Part shown: one piece after another, positions 46,010 through 54,076 of the stretch
How positions within the stretch are numbered: the stretch's first letter is position 1
Layout of the letters: each line of letters begins with the position of its first letter
Assembly: GCF_040412085.2 (NCBI RefSeq)
Contig: NZ_CP115922.1
Location: forward strand, 1 to 64,000
Reading direction: 5' to 3'
From: Vibrio sp. CB1-14
GTDB lineage: Bacteria; Pseudomonadota; Gammaproteobacteria; Enterobacterales; Vibrionaceae
DNA length: 64,000 bases
Program-made: the position numbers and the translations under genes
The notes under the pieces: model-generated
The model's database searches: none
What the model was told of the DNA's origin: nothing
Seen by the model: the letters and a program-made list of their open reading frames with translations, nothing else

Positions 46010-46547
46010 TGCTTTTGAGAGCTTTGTCCGCAACCCTTTTGGGTTTGTGCACATACAGCCTTTGCTGGAGCATGAGGAAGACTCTCGAGTTTTTCTAAAT
46101 GAGCTTATTCAAAACGTCATCTCAACCGAAGGTGATGTATTGCATGGCTTTTCTGGCTCAGAAACTGAGCTAGCAATCGGCGTTACACACCTTTTCAACT
46201 GCTTACGCTACAAATGCACCCTCCACATGGTGAATAGCGCATTTGTCATTAGCCTGAAAACCGCAACGCCTAAATCTGGTGAAACCTTTACCGTCATTGA
46301 CCGGGAAGGGATTCGCAAACAAAACCACCCTCTTCCATGCATCATCAAAACCACACCTCCGTGTTGGTTTCATCAAATGATGGTGAGTGAAGAAGAGCTG
46401 TTTGCCACTAATGTATTGGCATTTACTGAAGGAGAACAACGCTACAGTGCGCTTGATGGTTCAGTCATTACAGACGAGTGCTACTTTTCCAAATGGTTCT
46501 ACACGGCGCTTGTCGTGAGATGGTTTCGAGAAATCGTAACCCTCTAA
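45999..46547 (+). CDS. FIRNP-family protein 2
   Basis: 182 residues from the ATG at 45999 (MDIDAFESFVRNPFGFVHIQ), behind GGAGG; an upstream frame to 45945 is an overlap artefact. It shares FVRNPFGF and YSALDGSVITDECYFSKWFY with family protein 1. The two overlap by 11 nt and look like a tandem duplication that has diverged widely in the middle. Confidence 0.6.
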   Translation: MDIDAFESFVRNPFGFVHIQPLLEHEEDSRVFLNELIQNVISTEGDVLHGFSGSETELAIGVTHLFNCLRYKCTLHMVNSAFVISLKTATPKSGETFTVIDREGIRKQNHPLPCIIKTTPPCWFHQMMVSEEELFATNVLAFTEGEQRYSALDGSVITDECYFSKWFYTALVVRWFREIVTL

Positions 46548-46576
46548 CCACCACCCTTAACACCCACCAGGGCTCA

Positions 46577-46610
46577 CACCCCTGCGGGGTGACCCTTTCA
46601 CTCTAAAGGG
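46577..46610 (+). other. Two tandem intercistronic hairpins
   Basis: CACCCC-TGC-GGGGTG (46577-46591) and CCCTTT/AAAGGG (46593-46610), directly before the RBS of the next gene. No U-run; more likely RNA processing or stability elements than terminators. Confidence 0.5.
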
Positions 46611-46618
46611 AGTACAAC

Positions 46619-47170
46619 ATGGGATTTTTTTCGTTTCTAACAACCGATACTAATGAATCTATTCGCGCTCAAGATACGTGCGATGTCTTTCTGCTCAAAA
46701 GTACCGGCAACCACGCCCATGCCACCTATTACGATGGCTACGGAAACTTCACCACCGATCAAGGTATCATCAACGTGTTTCATTGGCTTTCGCTAACGAA
46801 CCTCAAGAGTGGTCATCTCGCGACACTCTCCGATGATGAGCTCACTACCATTGGGATCCTGATGAGCCCAGATTGTGGCCATTACCTGATGGATGCAAAA
46901 GGCGTCGTGTATGTTTGCCAATTACATTGGAGCGAAACCGCGATTGAAGCCTTACTTGAGGATAAAGAAGTTCATGGGTTTCACACGTTCGCGGCCGATA
47001 TCGTTATCGATGGTGTCACTGCATCAGTCAATTGTCATGAAAGCTCTGGTCGGTTGACTCGTCATGAGTATGTGCCTAAACATCCATTAAAGATTGCACG
47101 AAATCGTCGTTCTTACGATGCATGCCTGCCATCGACCAGCTGTCCGCATCAGGGGTTTTTCTATGATTGA
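46619..47170 (+). CDS. Hypothetical protein with SYD...CPxQGFFYD tail
   Basis: 183 residues behind AAAGGGAG. It is soluble and Cys/His-containing, and ends in YVPKHPLKIARNRR followed by SYDACLPSTSCPHQGFFYD. A similar tail (basic stretch, then SY..LP..CP.QGFFY) occurs in many phage and plasmid hypotheticals, but I cannot name a domain. Its stop overlaps the next start. Confidence 0.58.
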   Translation: MGFFSFLTTDTNESIRAQDTCDVFLLKSTGNHAHATYYDGYGNFTTDQGIINVFHWLSLTNLKSGHLATLSDDELTTIGILMSPDCGHYLMDAKGVVYVCQLHWSETAIEALLEDKEVHGFHTFAADIVIDGVTASVNCHESSGRLTRHEYVPKHPLKIARNRRSYDACLPSTSCPHQGFFYD

Positions 47171-47408
47171 ACAAGACCTGTTCGCGCTGGTGGATGAGCT
47201 AAAAGAGCTCGAGACTAAACTGCAGCAATGGCAAACACAACGACCTGAGTACGCAGTGCAATACGCTGCTCAATATACCGGTGTTTGTCACGCGAGAGTC
47301 AATCTCGAAATGATCTTGGAGCGATATGTCAAACGGCCTATCACAATTGATTCACAGCCTCTTCCTTCTAAGGAAAAGCTTAACCTTCACCTCAACCCCA
47401 AACCATAG
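47163..47408 (+). CDS. Small coiled-coil protein
   Basis: 81 residues from the ATG at 47163, which overlaps the preceding gene's last codons; the longer frame from 47094 is within that gene. A helical, possibly coiled-coil stretch (LVDELKELETKLQQWQTQ) dominates. Not recognised. Confidence 0.5.
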   Translation: MIEQDLFALVDELKELETKLQQWQTQRPEYAVQYAAQYTGVCHARVNLEMILERYVKRPITIDSQPLPSKEKLNLHLNPKP

Positions 47409-47409
47409 C

Positions 47410-47483
47410 CAGCATCTGCTGGACTGGTGACAGATCCCACCTCTGACGCCAGATCGTTAACTACCCAAAGCTCACCTTTGGGT
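47410..47483 (+). other. Two intercistronic hairpins
   Basis: CCAGCA-TC-TGCTGG (47410-47423) and CCCAAAG/CTTTGGG (47465-47483). Same arrangement as at 46577, again just before an RBS. Confidence 0.5.
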
Positions 47484-47499
47484 GGGCTAAGGATCTGAT

Positions 47500-47802
47500 A
47501 TGAAAGACGTCATTGACTACACCGATTGCTTCGAAGGATCGCTACTTGCCCAAGGCAAGGAGAGAAACTTTCTAGCACTTTATCGCTGTAACCCACAAAA
47601 GCGCAACGACGGCAAAGTTGGCACCTTTGAACTTCTCTATCGCTCATTGAGCGCTGACTGCCAGCACGAACGTGATGAAGCGTGGTGCCTGGTGCAATAC
47701 GCCGAAGTCAATATCTTCCAGAAAAAGGAAATTGGCGCGCTCTTGAAAGAGATCAACAGCGACACCCAAGTGTCACTGTTCGACCACTTCGAGCTTTGGT
47801 AA
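47500..47802 (+). CDS. Hypothetical protein
   Basis: 100 residues behind AAGGATCTGAT. Soluble, with alternating beta and helical segments; no recognised family. It ends with ISLFDHFELW-type aromatic residues (SLFDHFELW). Confidence 0.55.
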   Translation: MKDVIDYTDCFEGSLLAQGKERNFLALYRCNPQKRNDGKVGTFELLYRSLSADCQHERDEAWCLVQYAEVNIFQKKEIGALLKEINSDTQVSLFDHFELW

Positions 47803-47835
47803 CCACCCAAAAATCCAAGACCTAGGAGGTCAACG

Positions 47836-48417
47836 ATGGAACCCATTCTATGCAATGTAGAGGATTTTATTAGAAATCCCTACTCATTCGCGGCTCCCAG
47901 AAAACCTGAGAACCTAGCGTTTGTAGCAGAATTCCTAAGCGCAATCGATAACGGCTACGCAGTGAGAACACTGCCAACCGATTTTGAGCAATTCGCAAAG
48001 GAAGACCCACTGCTCTTTACCTCGGCGATTCAAGAGTTCCTCTCTCACGCCGGAGTGAAAAGCTCCATTTACTACTTCGATACGCCAGCGTTACCGACTT
48101 ACGCCGTTATCGCAGAAGTAAACAACAATCGACTGTATTTCGACCTGTCTATGTTGCACTTCAACCCAGATTTGGGCGTGCCGCTCTTAGATGCATTGGA
48201 CGATGGTGATTTACTCAGTCAATACAACAGCGCTATGAGCGACTATTACGACCAATTCGACATTGAAGAGTTAGTGTATGAAGTCGATGGGCAACATCAC
48301 AGCGCGATCAGCGGAGAAGAGAAGCATCCCACTGACTTTTTAGACGATTACCTTGTCGGTATCGGCTATGGGTACTTCAAGCATCTCTACGTGAACTGGC
48401 TAGGCGCTAACGCCTAA
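47836..48417 (+). CDS. FIRNP-family protein 3
   Basis: 193 residues behind AGGAGG. It starts MEPILCNVEDFIRNPYSFAA, sharing FIRNPYSF with the two proteins at 45.4-46.5 kb, and has the looser counterpart HHSAISGEEKHPTDFLDDYL of their YSALDGS block. It is strongly acidic. A third, more distant member of the same local family; function unknown. Confidence 0.58.
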   Translation: MEPILCNVEDFIRNPYSFAAPRKPENLAFVAEFLSAIDNGYAVRTLPTDFEQFAKEDPLLFTSAIQEFLSHAGVKSSIYYFDTPALPTYAVIAEVNNNRLYFDLSMLHFNPDLGVPLLDALDDGDLLSQYNSAMSDYYDQFDIEELVYEVDGQHHSAISGEEKHPTDFLDDYLVGIGYGYFKHLYVNWLGANA

Positions 48418-48426
48418 GGACTATTT

Positions 48427-48861
48427 ATGAATACTTTTTCACTAATCATCGCAATCAGCGTGCTGATTGTCGGTACCGCCATCGTCGGCGTTTATCAAGC
48501 ACACGGGATTTGGGCGACCTTGTCCTTTATCACTATTACGTATATGGCCGCGAAAGTGACCGCGAAAGCAATGCTCAAAAAGCCCCGCAAAATACGGATA
48601 GGACATCGTGGTGTAACGGATGTGGTAATTGACCGCATCTGGTTAACCGTTGGCAAGCGCAGGATCATGTTATATCGAACTGCGGAGGTAACAACGAAGC
48701 AACGCCGTGGAAGAAAATACCCATGGCGCAGTGCGACGCTTGATGTCAAAACCATGAACTCGCTGAATGCCTCCATTCCTGCAGTGTTAGGTCGTGGGGA
48801 TAAGTTCTTAACTGCTTACGGGCAGGCGTATGTGAACAAAGCGGACATTACCAGTGAATAG
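48427..48861 (+). CDS. Two-TM basic protein
   Basis: 144 residues. Two hydrophobic segments (about 4-22 and 28-45) precede a strongly basic domain (KPRKIRIGHRGVTD, TKQRRGRKYPWR). It begins 9 nt after the previous stop. Not recognised. Confidence 0.55.
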   Translation: MNTFSLIIAISVLIVGTAIVGVYQAHGIWATLSFITITYMAAKVTAKAMLKKPRKIRIGHRGVTDVVIDRIWLTVGKRRIMLYRTAEVTTKQRRGRKYPWRSATLDVKTMNSLNASIPAVLGRGDKFLTAYGQAYVNKADITSE

Positions 48862-48870
48862 GAGTTGCCC

Positions 48871-49152
48871 ATGGAAATGGTCAAAATCATTAAAGCTGCA
48901 GCCAAGCTGCGCGGTGATGAAGATGATATCGAGATGTCTGCCATGACCGCAGCTCACCTTTCGCTGCGTAACAACGGACTCTTGGCGTCATTTATCGAAA
49001 CAGGAACCGATGGCAAGCCCGCGTATATCGTCAGCCTATGGCGTAGCACCACATACGACAGTGAGTCACTACCTCGAGGCATGCGTTATGCCTACCTCCC
49101 AAAACCCGTATTTGAAGAACTGTCAAATCCCGACATCAAGATCTTCAAATAA
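48871..49152 (+). CDS. Hypothetical protein
   Basis: 93 residues from the ATG at 48871 (RBS AGGAG; the TTG at 48865 is too close to it). Soluble: a helical N-terminal half, then a beta-rich C-terminal half. Not recognised. Confidence 0.52.
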   Translation: MEMVKIIKAAAKLRGDEDDIEMSAMTAAHLSLRNNGLLASFIETGTDGKPAYIVSLWRSTTYDSESLPRGMRYAYLPKPVFEELSNPDIKIFK

Positions 49153-49224
49153 CCTCAAACACCAACCAATGACGATTGGCGTCTTCGCTTAACCAGCGAG
49201 ACGTTATTCGTCTTAGGAGTTGCT

Positions 49225-49749
49225 ATGAATTTATACGTCAGAACCCAGGCGCCGCTTTGCGGTGCCTATGATTTGCGCGAGGCTTGTTTGGACGATTACC
49301 GCAAGGCAATCCCTGATGAAATCAAACTAGAGCTCGCAAAAGAACTACTGGAAGGGCAAATCCGCGAAAGCGGGCCGCTCACCAGCCCTGAGCTTATGAA
49401 AACATACATCTGCACCCATCTTTCTTGCAAAGAGCGGGAACACATGTTGGTGTTATTTTTTGATAGCGCACTTAGGCTTATCAAATCAGAAGTTATGTTT
49501 AAAGGCACGATAGATGCTGCATCTGTCTATCCGAGAGAGATAGTGAAAAGGGCACTGGAGCTAAACACAGCTTCCTGTGTACTGGCGCATAATCACCCCT
49601 CACAACACAGCTGTGAACCGAGCAACGCAGATCGTCGCGTCACTCGAAAAATAGCAGATGCGTTAGAAACCGTAGATATAAAGCTTACCGACCACATAGT
49701 GGTCGCGGGCAGTAATACCTGCTCTTTTGCAGAGCGTGGTTTTCTTTAA
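49225..49749 (+). CDS. radC: RadC-like JAB/JAMM protein
   Basis: 174 residues matching the RadC family (MPN+/JAB fold) found on chromosomes and mobile elements. The metal-binding signature is HNHPSQHSCEPSNAD (His122, His124, Asp136), preceded by FKGTIDAASVYPREIVKRAL. The usual helix-hairpin-helix N-terminal domain is absent, as in most plasmid copies. RBS AGGAG. Its own terminator stem (49761-49769) is where the IS1182-type element inserted. Confidence 0.9.
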   Translation: MNLYVRTQAPLCGAYDLREACLDDYRKAIPDEIKLELAKELLEGQIRESGPLTSPELMKTYICTHLSCKEREHMLVLFFDSALRLIKSEVMFKGTIDAASVYPREIVKRALELNTASCVLAHNHPSQHSCEPSNADRRVTRKIADALETVDIKLTDHIVVAGSNTCSFAERGFL

Positions 49750-49773
49750 CCCCATTATCCAAGCACTCCTAAG

Positions 49774-51312
49774 GGAGTGCTTCAGATTGCTGACGAACCC
49801 CGCTTTTTCAAGCGGGGTTCTTTTTTCTGAGCGGCCGTAGGCCGCGATCGCGATATTTTTTGTTAGATAGCGCTCTGAAATAAGTAGGGCTTAAATCGGC
49901 ATACAGAGGTCAGTATTTGCCTTATTTGAGCTGTATTTAAGCCCATTTTTCGCAGATAGCTTACCACCAACGCTATCTTCTTGATGTTTTGAGCGGCAGC
50001 GGCTAACCAACATTGCATTTGCACTTTTGCGAGACCGCGGTAGCGCGCGTAACGGTGGCCATGGTGTTGTTTTGCATCGGCGAAGCTTCGTTCTACCGTT
50101 TCACTTCGCCTCCGATACGTCTTTTTTCCGTAGCAAGAGAGTCGCATTTGATTGGCTCGCTCCACCGCCTCACTATAGAGGTGACGCGTTATGACCTTCT
50201 GCATATTTTCGCTCTTAGTACAGTCGTCCCGAACGGGGCAAAACGCACATTGCTTTGGGTCAGAAGAGTATGAGCGATAGCCTGCGCGTGTTGTGGTTTT
50301 ATAGATAAGTTCCTGCCCTTCTGGACAGCGATAGGTATCGGTCTCTTTTTGGTATTTGAAGTCTTTCTTCTTAAATTTGTTCTTAGTTCTTGATGGGCGG
50401 CGATATCCGAACACACCTAATAGACTGCGGCGCTCAAGTGATTCAGCAACAGGTGCTGTGAAGTAACCTGCATCGATACCAACTGCGATGGGGTTGAGGT
50501 TGAACTGCTCTAGTGTGTGGTCGAGACGACGGATATAGGGCTGTGAGTCATTCACATTCCCCGGTGTTGCGTATGTGTCTACGATGATACCGTGCTTGCC
50601 ATCCACGGTTCGGTGGTCAAGATAGAAGAAGCCTTGAGGCTTATTGTCTCGCGTCATGAAGCCACTTTCAGGGTCGGTGGTGCTGACTTTGGTGTTTTTG
50701 ATGTCTGTCTTTGGTGGAGTCTCTTTGAATGGCTTTTTACCTTCGGTTTCTCGGTCTGCGGCCACATCTTCATTTAGCATATCAAGATAAGCGCCTGCAC
50801 TAACTGGGCGCAGACGATTCATGTGCTTGTTCTTGTTAGCATTGGCTTTAAGGTGTGTACTGTCAGTGAAGAGCTCTTGTCCTGCGACTAAGCCTTTTTC
50901 CATAGCCTGAAGCACTATGTTGTTGAAGATGCGTTCAAAGACGTCAGTACCATTGAAGCGTCGAATTCGATTCTGGCTTAACGTCGAAGCATGGATTACT
51001 TTTTCGGTCAGTGACATTCGTAAGAACCAACGATAGGCGACGTTCACTTCAATTTCTTTGACCAGTTGGCGCTCACTTTTGATGCCGAATAGGTAGCCAA
51101 GCAAAATGATTTTGAATAAACGGACAGGGTCTACGGGCGGGCGGCCGTTATCTTTGCAGTATAGGTGCGCCACTTCGTCTCTGATGAATTCGAAGTCGAT
51201 GGCATTATCAATTTTACGAACAAGGTGATTCTGTGGAACGAGCTGTTCCATCGTGACCATTTCGAGTTCGTACTGCTGTGGAGAAGGTTCTTGAAGCAGT
51301 CTGAAGCACTCC
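49774..51312 (-). mobile_element. IS1182-family element inserted in a terminator loop
   Basis: The 1539-bp element has ends GGAGTGCTTCAGATTGCT (left) and the inverted GGAGTGCTTCAGACTGCT (right), 17 of 18 matching. The 4-bp direct repeat TAAG flanks it (49770-49773, 51313-51316). The target was AAGCACTCC-TAAG-GGAGTGCTT, a hairpin whose stem equals the element's own termini; hence both junctions re-form a perfect stem. An internal terminator (GAACCCCGCTT/AAGCGGGGTTC then T6, 49795-49826) lies near the left end. Confidence 0.88.
49863..51260 (-). CDS. IS1182-family transposase
   Basis: At least 465 residues: MEQLVPQNHLVRKIDNAIDF, GRPPVDPVRLFKIILLGYLF, a DDE domain with FTDSTHLKANANK, GIDAGYFTAPV, and a cysteine-containing segment (CAFCPVRDDCT) before ERSFADAKQHHGHRYARYRG carrying the final Glu. 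This is the full IS1182-type layout. Homologous reading continues upstream (QQYELEMVTMEQ), so the true start may be a non-ATG codon near 51299. Confidence 0.92.
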   Translation of the reverse strand: MVTMEQLVPQNHLVRKIDNAIDFEFIRDEVAHLYCKDNGRPPVDPVRLFKIILLGYLFGIKSERQLVKEIEVNVAYRWFLRMSLTEKVIHASTLSQNRIRRFNGTDVFERIFNNIVLQAMEKGLVAGQELFTDSTHLKANANKNKHMNRLRPVSAGAYLDMLNEDVAADRETEGKKPFKETPPKTDIKNTKVSTTDPESGFMTRDNKPQGFFYLDHRTVDGKHGIIVDTYATPGNVNDSQPYIRRLDHTLEQFNLNPIAVGIDAGYFTAPVAESLERRSLLGVFGYRRPSRTKNKFKKKDFKYQKETDTYRCPEGQELIYKTTTRAGYRSYSSDPKQCAFCPVRDDCTKSENMQKVITRHLYSEAVERANQMRLSCYGKKTYRRRSETVERSFADAKQHHGHRYARYRGLAKVQMQCWLAAAAQNIKKIALVVSYLRKMGLNTAQIRQILTSVCRFKPYLFQSAI

Positions 51313-51364
51313 TAAGGGAGTGCTTTTTGCATGCCGTATTGTCTCTGCATCGGTTCAGTACACC

Positions 51365-51380
51365 TTTTTGGCTGCTTAAT
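51365..51380 (+). promoter_or_regulatory. Element-wide box (TTTTTGGCTGCTTAAT)
   Basis: Sixteen bases identical to the copy at 15005, 36 kb away. A leader of about 210 nt follows. It lies 53 bp beyond the IS1182-type element, so the gene downstream kept its own promoter. Confidence 0.65.
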
Positions 51381-51589
51381 CGAGCATCAAGCATTTCTCA
51401 AACTCTATTCTCACAACACCTCTTGAGTAATTTGGAACTGGCGCTATTGCGTCTACAAATCACTCAAACAGTTACCGTGCTGCCAACACGGTCGCCTTCG
51501 GTAACGATGGTGCACTCCTCTCCCTTTCGGGAATAACTCAGTCCTTAATCACATCGTGACATGGGCTAAATGCAAAAAAGGTAAATCCT
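51381..51589 (+). ncRNA. Long structured leader (type I)
   Basis: Stems GGCGC/GCGTC (51440-51453), CCGTG/CACGG with loop CTGCCAA (51475-51491) and TCCC/GGGA (51521-51532), the last running into ATAAC. A competing stem GTTACCG/CGGTAAC (51471-51505) uses part of the second stem, so two exclusive folds are possible, as in attenuators. Confidence 0.5.
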
Positions 51590-52432
51590 ATGCGTTCAAT
51601 CAAAGTAAACAGCGGCCAGATTTCTGGTTTGATCACAAACATCCATCCACAACAAGGTGGTAAGTTCGTCGAGATACGCAACGACAACTACTACTGGAGT
51701 GGAGGCGATGAAAAAGTCATATCGTGTCAAATGATGCTTTACGTGCCAGACACCGAAAGTACACACGATACTCTCAAGCAAGGTGATTTTATCATCGCCA
51801 ACGTAAGATATGAGAGTTATGACGTCCAAGGTAACAATAGTTCTACATTTAAGCAAAACAGCCTATTTGTGTATTCCATTGATACCTACATCCCATCCGA
51901 AATGGTGAGTAATACCTCTGACGCTCCGTGGTATCGCATCAGCTCTAACAAGTTCACACTCGGCGGGAACGTCGGAAATGTTGAGCAAAAAAACGGTAAT
52001 AGCGGTGCTTGGAGCACTGTCACTATCGCGCTCAATCGTTCTTTCAAGGATGAAAGTGGTAACTGGCAAGATGCAGACCCTGTCTGGGCAAGGATCACTA
52101 TCAACGGTTCACAAATGAAAACGCTGCCTCAAAAAGGCGACGCACTCATCGTTGATTGTGAACTCAAAACTCGCCCATTCGAAGACAAAAACCAAAACCA
52201 GGCAATGTCATACGACTTCAAGTTTTCTCGCGTTCTTCATCATGTGAAGAAGACCGAAATGGAAGCAATGAAGCAAGGTCAAGGTCACACACCAGTTCAA
52301 CAAAATCCAACTGGCTCACAAAATGTTCCACAACAAAGTGGCGCAAATAACCGTTCTCCAGCAGGTCAGTTGCGTTCGCAACAGCCCGCTAGCCGTCCTA
52401 GTCAATACAACCAAGGACAGTTTGAACAATGA
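51590..52432 (+). CDS. OB-fold single-strand DNA-binding-like protein
   Basis: 280 residues. Residues ~120-215 resemble an SSB OB-fold (GNVGNVEQKNGNSGAWSTVT, NRSFKDESGNWQDADPVWAR, KGDALIVDCELKTRPFEDK). The N-terminal ~100 residues may be a second OB domain (ISGLITNIHPQQGGKFVEIR). The tail is Gln/Pro/Ser-rich as in SSB linkers but lacks the acidic DDDIPF-type tip. Likely coats element DNA in replication or transfer. It heads an operon with CobS-like, DUF3150, VWA and primase genes. Confidence 0.68.
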   Translation: MRSIKVNSGQISGLITNIHPQQGGKFVEIRNDNYYWSGGDEKVISCQMMLYVPDTESTHDTLKQGDFIIANVRYESYDVQGNNSSTFKQNSLFVYSIDTYIPSEMVSNTSDAPWYRISSNKFTLGGNVGNVEQKNGNSGAWSTVTIALNRSFKDESGNWQDADPVWARITINGSQMKTLPQKGDALIVDCELKTRPFEDKNQNQAMSYDFKFSRVLHHVKKTEMEAMKQGQGHTPVQQNPTGSQNVPQQSGANNRSPAGQLRSQQPASRPSQYNQGQFEQ

Positions 52433-52563
52433 CCAATCAATCATCCGAAGCCAAAAGACGCGTTCAGCGTCTTTTGCGTATTTCTCGCGGCCAAAGAGGC
52501 CGAAAGATAACCCGACATGCAAGAAAGCTTAGCCGCAAGGCAAAGCATCTTCCTAAACACTGA
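52429..52563 (+). CDS. Very basic 44-residue protein
   Basis: The ATG overlaps the preceding stop (ATGA), so it is translationally coupled. The product (MTNQSSEAKRRVQRLLRISR, then GQRGRKITRHARKLSRKAK) is about 40% Arg/Lys/His. It could bind DNA or RNA alongside the OB-fold protein. No family is recognised; its short length makes it easy to overlook. Confidence 0.55.
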   Translation: MTNQSSEAKRRVQRLLRISRGQRGRKITRHARKLSRKAKHLPKH

Positions 52564-52600
52564 GCAACGCTCAACTCCTAATTAATAAGAGGCAAACCCT

Positions 52601-53998
52601 ATGACTATGCAAGTCGATCAAGCGGCTGGCACAACTACGCCTGCTGAAAACACAGTCGATTATGACGAAATGGAACGCGTTTACGCACGTGACATCTTTA
52701 AGGGCATCATCAGCCCCAACAATAGCATCGTAATTGAACGACCAAAACACCGATGCGCCGGTGTGCCTACTGGTTCACCAACCTACATCCCAGATCTAGA
52801 GATTTTAAAAAACGCTCTAATGTGGTTTTGTAGCCCTATGCGCCCGGCCTTTTTTCACGGATACGGACCCACTGGGTCTGGTAAGACTGAATTTTGGACT
52901 TGGTTTTGCGACAAGATGAACTGGCCGTTGGCGATTGTCAGCGTCAATCCATCTTTAAGACCAGAAGCCATGCAGGGACGATGGGTACTCAAAGATGGTG
53001 AAACCATCTATGTCCTTGGTCCAGTAGCACACTGCATGAAACATGGTGGCGTTGTACTTCTGGATGAAGCGGATACAGGCTCGAAAGACTTCATCGCTAA
53101 GCTCCACTTACCCAGTGAAATGGGCAAGTCTTGGCTAATTGAAGATACGGGGGAGACGATTACTCCTCATAAGAACTATCGCTTCGTCACGCTCGGCAAT
53201 ACCGCAGGCTGTGGTGATATTTCTGGATTGTATCCAGCGACACAGCGCTGGTCTACGCCGTTTCGAAATCGAGCGTACTTGGTGCCCTTTGATTACCTAA
53301 AACCTGCTGATGAAGAGAAAGCCATATACTTAGCTTTTCCTCACTTGAAGAAGGGACACCGACACAGCGTCAAGCTATTACTCAAATTTGCTAATGCAAT
53401 GAGAGATGCCATGTTGGGTTCAGATAGGAAAGGACAGCAGAAATCCTCTATATCAGTTGCGTTTTCAACACGCGCATTGATGAAGTGGGTGTACTACATC
53501 TGCTGTTACGGCAAGCAACCACCACGTTTGACTCTAGATTTGTGTTTTCTCAATGGTGTTACCGCCAAAGAAAAAGCCGATATAGAGATCGTCTTGAACC
53601 AGGTCTTCAACTCAGCCGATGGTCATTTTTTAGATGAACCATTCGGATGGTATGACGACTTGAAGACGAAGCAGCGTTCTGGCGCTCCGTCCGCTAACGG
53701 CTCTAGCCAACAAGGTAGCGATGAAGTTGATGTATCGTCGTTTGTATTTGAGATGTATCGCTTCACCGATTCGTCTTCAGACAAGGTCTGGGGTTGGGTC
53801 GTGGAAGACGGCACGCTCTACACCGTTGCTGGCGCAACCAAAGCAGCAAAACTGCGTCTCTACACCAAAGTGCTAGGTAGTAATCAAGAAGCGCAAAAAG
53901 AGGCTTCTAAACGCTTAAAAAGCAAGCAGCAAGCGGGTTACTCGTATACAGAGAATAAGGTCTTTACCAACGACCAGATCCTAAACTCCGGCGCTTAA
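52601..53998 (+). CDS. CobS-like (MoxR-type) AAA+ ATPase
   Basis: 465 residues. Walker A GPTGSGKTEF (about residue 90), Walker B GGVVLLDEAD (about 150), sensor region FVTLGNTAGCGD, and arginine-rich RWSTPFRNRAYLVPFDYL. Similar AAA+ proteins are called CobS-like in SXT/R391-type elements, next to a VWA protein. MoxR-type ATPases remodel partner complexes through VWA proteins; the partner here is probably at 55223. RBS AAGAGGC. The acidic C-terminal half is less conserved. Confidence 0.85.
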   Translation: MTMQVDQAAGTTTPAENTVDYDEMERVYARDIFKGIISPNNSIVIERPKHRCAGVPTGSPTYIPDLEILKNALMWFCSPMRPAFFHGYGPTGSGKTEFWTWFCDKMNWPLAIVSVNPSLRPEAMQGRWVLKDGETIYVLGPVAHCMKHGGVVLLDEADTGSKDFIAKLHLPSEMGKSWLIEDTGETITPHKNYRFVTLGNTAGCGDISGLYPATQRWSTPFRNRAYLVPFDYLKPADEEKAIYLAFPHLKKGHRHSVKLLLKFANAMRDAMLGSDRKGQQKSSISVAFSTRALMKWVYYICCYGKQPPRLTLDLCFLNGVTAKEKADIEIVLNQVFNSADGHFLDEPFGWYDDLKTKQRSGAPSANGSSQQGSDEVDVSSFVFEMYRFTDSSSDKVWGWVVEDGTLYTVAGATKAAKLRLYTKVLGSNQEAQKEASKRLKSKQQAGYSYTENKVFTNDQILNSGA

Positions 53999-54018
53999 CT
54001 ACTTATTCATTTACCCAC

Positions 54019-54050
54019 AAGGGAGATCGTTTCCCTTATGGGGAGCGATC
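54019..54050 (+). other. Intercistronic hairpins with alternative pairing
   Basis: AAGGGA/TCCCTT (54019-54037) and GATCG/CGATC (54025-54050) overlap, so only one stem can form at a time. They lie between the CobS-like and DUF3150 genes. Confidence 0.4.
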
Positions 54051-54076
54051 TTACTCAAACATCCTCGGAGGTTGTT

